Source: Lamellibrachia columna (lineage: Eukaryota > Annelida > Polychaeta > Sabellida > Siboglinidae). From it: a stretch of 64,000 bases of DNA. Numbering within the stretch: position 1 is the first letter of the stretch; every line of letters begins with the position of its first letter. The stretch is from contig OY759263.1 in the NCBI GenBank assembly GCA_963662155.1, positions 3,807,541 to 3,871,540 on the forward strand, given 5' to 3'. The translations under genes and the position numbers were made by a program. Below, piece by piece: positions 62,621-64,000 of this stretch. The notes under the pieces are model-generated. The model saw only the letters and a program-made list of their open reading frames with translations, was not told where the DNA came from and did no database searches.

Positions 62621-64000
62621 ATGTTTGTCTGGTTCAGTACCAGGCAGTGCAGGATTAACCATGGCACAAGTAGTACAAGTGGAACAACTGATACAAGTAG
62701 TACAAGTGGAACAAGTGGAACAAGTGGAACAAGTAGTACAAGTGGTACAAGTGGAACAAGTAGTACAAGTAGTACAAGTGGAACAAGTGGTACAAGTGGA
62801 ACAAGTGGAACAAGTGGTACAAGTGGAACAAGTAGTACAAGTGGAACAAGTAGTACAAGTGGAACAAGTAGTACAAGTGATATATGTGGTACAAGTAGTA
62901 TAAATGGTGCAAGTGGTACAAATGGTAGCAGTGGTACAAGTGATAGAAGTGGTGCAAGTGGTACAAGTAATACAAGAGGTACAAGTGGTGCAAGTGGCAG
63001 AAGAGGTACAAGTAATACAAGTGGTGCAAGTGGTGCAAGTGGTGCAAGTGATAGAAGTGGTGCAAGTGATAGAAGTGGTACAAGTAATACAAGAGGTACA
63101 AGTGGTGCAAGTGGTACAAGTGGTACAAGAGGTACAAGTGATACAAGTGGTGCAAGTGGTGCAAGTGGTACAAGAGGTACAAGTGGTACAAGTGGTGCAA
63201 GTTGTACAAGTAATACAAGTGGTACAAGTAATACAAGAGGTACAAGTGATACAAGTGGTGCAAGTGGTGCAAGTGGTACAAGTGATACAAGTGCTACAAG
63301 TGGTACAAGTAATACAAGTGGTGCAAGTGGTGCAAGTGGTACAAGTAATACAAGTGGTGCAAGTGGTACAAGTGGTGCAAGTGGTACAAGTGATACAAGT
63401 GGTACAAGTAATACAAGTGGTGCAAGTGGTAGAAGAGGTACAAGTAATACAAGTGGTGCAAGTGGTGCAAGTGATAGAAGTGGTACAAGTAATACAAGAT
63501 ATACAAGTGGTGCAAGTGGTACAAGTGGTACAAGAGGTACAAGTGGTGCAAGTGGTGCAAGTGGTACAAGAGGTACAAGTAATACAAGTGGTACAAGTGG
63601 TGCAAGTTGTACAAGTAATACAAGTGGTACAAGTTGTACAAGTGGTACAAGTGGTACAAGTAATACAAGAGGTACAAGTGATACAAGTGGTGCAAGTGGT
63701 GCAAGTGGTACAAGTAATACAAGTGGTGCAAGTGGTGCAAGTGGTACAAGTAATACAAGTGGTACAAGTAATACAAGTGGTGCAAGTAATACAAGTGGTG
63801 CAAGTGGTGCAAGTGGTACAATTAATACAAGTGGTACAAGTAATACAAGTGGTGTAAGTGGTGCAAGTGGTGCAAGTGATAGAAGTGGTACAAGTAATAC
63901 AAGAGGTACAAGTGGTGCAAGTGGTACAAGTGGTACAAGTGGTACAAGAGGTACAAGTGATACAAGTGGTGCAAGTGGTGCAAGTGGTACAAGAGGTACA
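62621..64000 (+). other. Open Gly-Thr-Ser repeat frame running off the right edge
   Basis: From ATG 62621 (MFVWFSTRQCRINHGTSSTS) the frame stays open for 460 codons to the window end, reading GTS/GAS/NTS/DRS/TRG triplets. No signal peptide is obvious. Differences between units fall mostly on first and second codon positions (GGT to AGT, AAT, GAT; ACA to GCA, AGA), which is not what purifying selection on a protein gives. A second frame (VQVVQVVQV) is also largely open. I take it as a repeat by-product unless a transcript shows otherwise. Confidence 0.25.
62660..64000. repeat. 9-bp minisatellite, >145 copies, continues beyond window
   Basis: The unit ggtacaagt and variants (ggtgcaagt, aatacaagt, gatagaagt, ggtacaaga) fill 1.34 kb. 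The first ~230 bp use ggaacaagt and agtacaagt; later parts use ggtgcaagt and aatacaagt. Longer blocks such as gatacaagtggtgcaagtgg recur. Confidence 0.97.

Noticed and set aside
62655..63857. 211-, 175- and 317-aa ORFs of the 9-bp repeat (YHLYHLHHL, VQVVQVV)
   Set aside because: Several frames on both strands are open only because the period is nine bases.

Overview
This is a window of a metazoan nuclear genome. Genes are split by spliceosomal introns with GT-AG boundaries (two are GC-AG), poly(A) signals are present, and several LINE, SINE and DNA-transposon families are interspersed. The gene set (PSMD14, CMC1, a galaxin-like secreted protein, a C2/coiled-coil protein) and the mix of RTE, Jockey/CR1/L2 and Penelope-like relics suggest a marine invertebrate bilaterian, possibly a mollusc or another lophotrochozoan. 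I cannot fix the phylum from the sequence alone.

Layout. 1-9619 (minus strand): a 14-exon gene for a protein with an acidic/basic N-terminus, a charged coiled coil and a C2-like region; it runs off the left edge. 10-17.7 kb: a Penelope-like relic, a 1.4-kb 15/14-bp minisatellite, other repeats, and one short exon for a small membrane protein (minus). 17.7-21.05 kb: a nearly full-length RTE-type LINE (minus) with a 12-bp target-site duplication, inactivated by three lesions; an older L2/CR1-like fragment follows. 22.7-23.9 kb: a dimeric ~182-bp satellite. 25.4-29 kb: a KRBA2-like relic, a palindromic ZNF143-like site, a short MITE and a small unidentified plus-strand gene. 29.3-31.2 kb: CMC1 (minus), tail to tail with that gene. 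31.5-34.9 kb: L2-like and Jockey-like LINE remains. 36.56-39.08 kb: 45 copies of a 56-bp repeat, followed by an 859-bp element with inverted termini. 42.7-58.4 kb: complete PSMD14 (plus, 10 visible exons, 312 aa), its introns swollen by six minisatellites, a SINE and an antisense LINE fragment. 58.6-64 kb: a LINE RT scrap, a galaxin-like gene (minus), a hAT transposase relic and a 9-bp repeat that continues past the right edge.

The genes are housekeeping or structural and show no operon-like link: PSMD14 is the Rpn11 deubiquitinase of the 26S proteasome, CMC1 is a mitochondrial twin-CX9C copper/cytochrome oxidase assembly factor, and the galaxin-like protein is a secreted cysteine-rich protein. 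The outstanding character of the window is minisatellite density: about 12 kb is tandem repeat with unit lengths from 9 to ~182 bp, much of it inside introns. Most long ORFs here are by-products of these repeats and not genes. I found no convincing new biological system. The best leads are two GC-AG introns in PSMD14, duplicated exon ends with splice donors in the left-hand gene, a tRNA-derived SINE family, two elements with shared CAGTGGA termini, and an open Gly-Thr-Ser repeat frame at the right edge.
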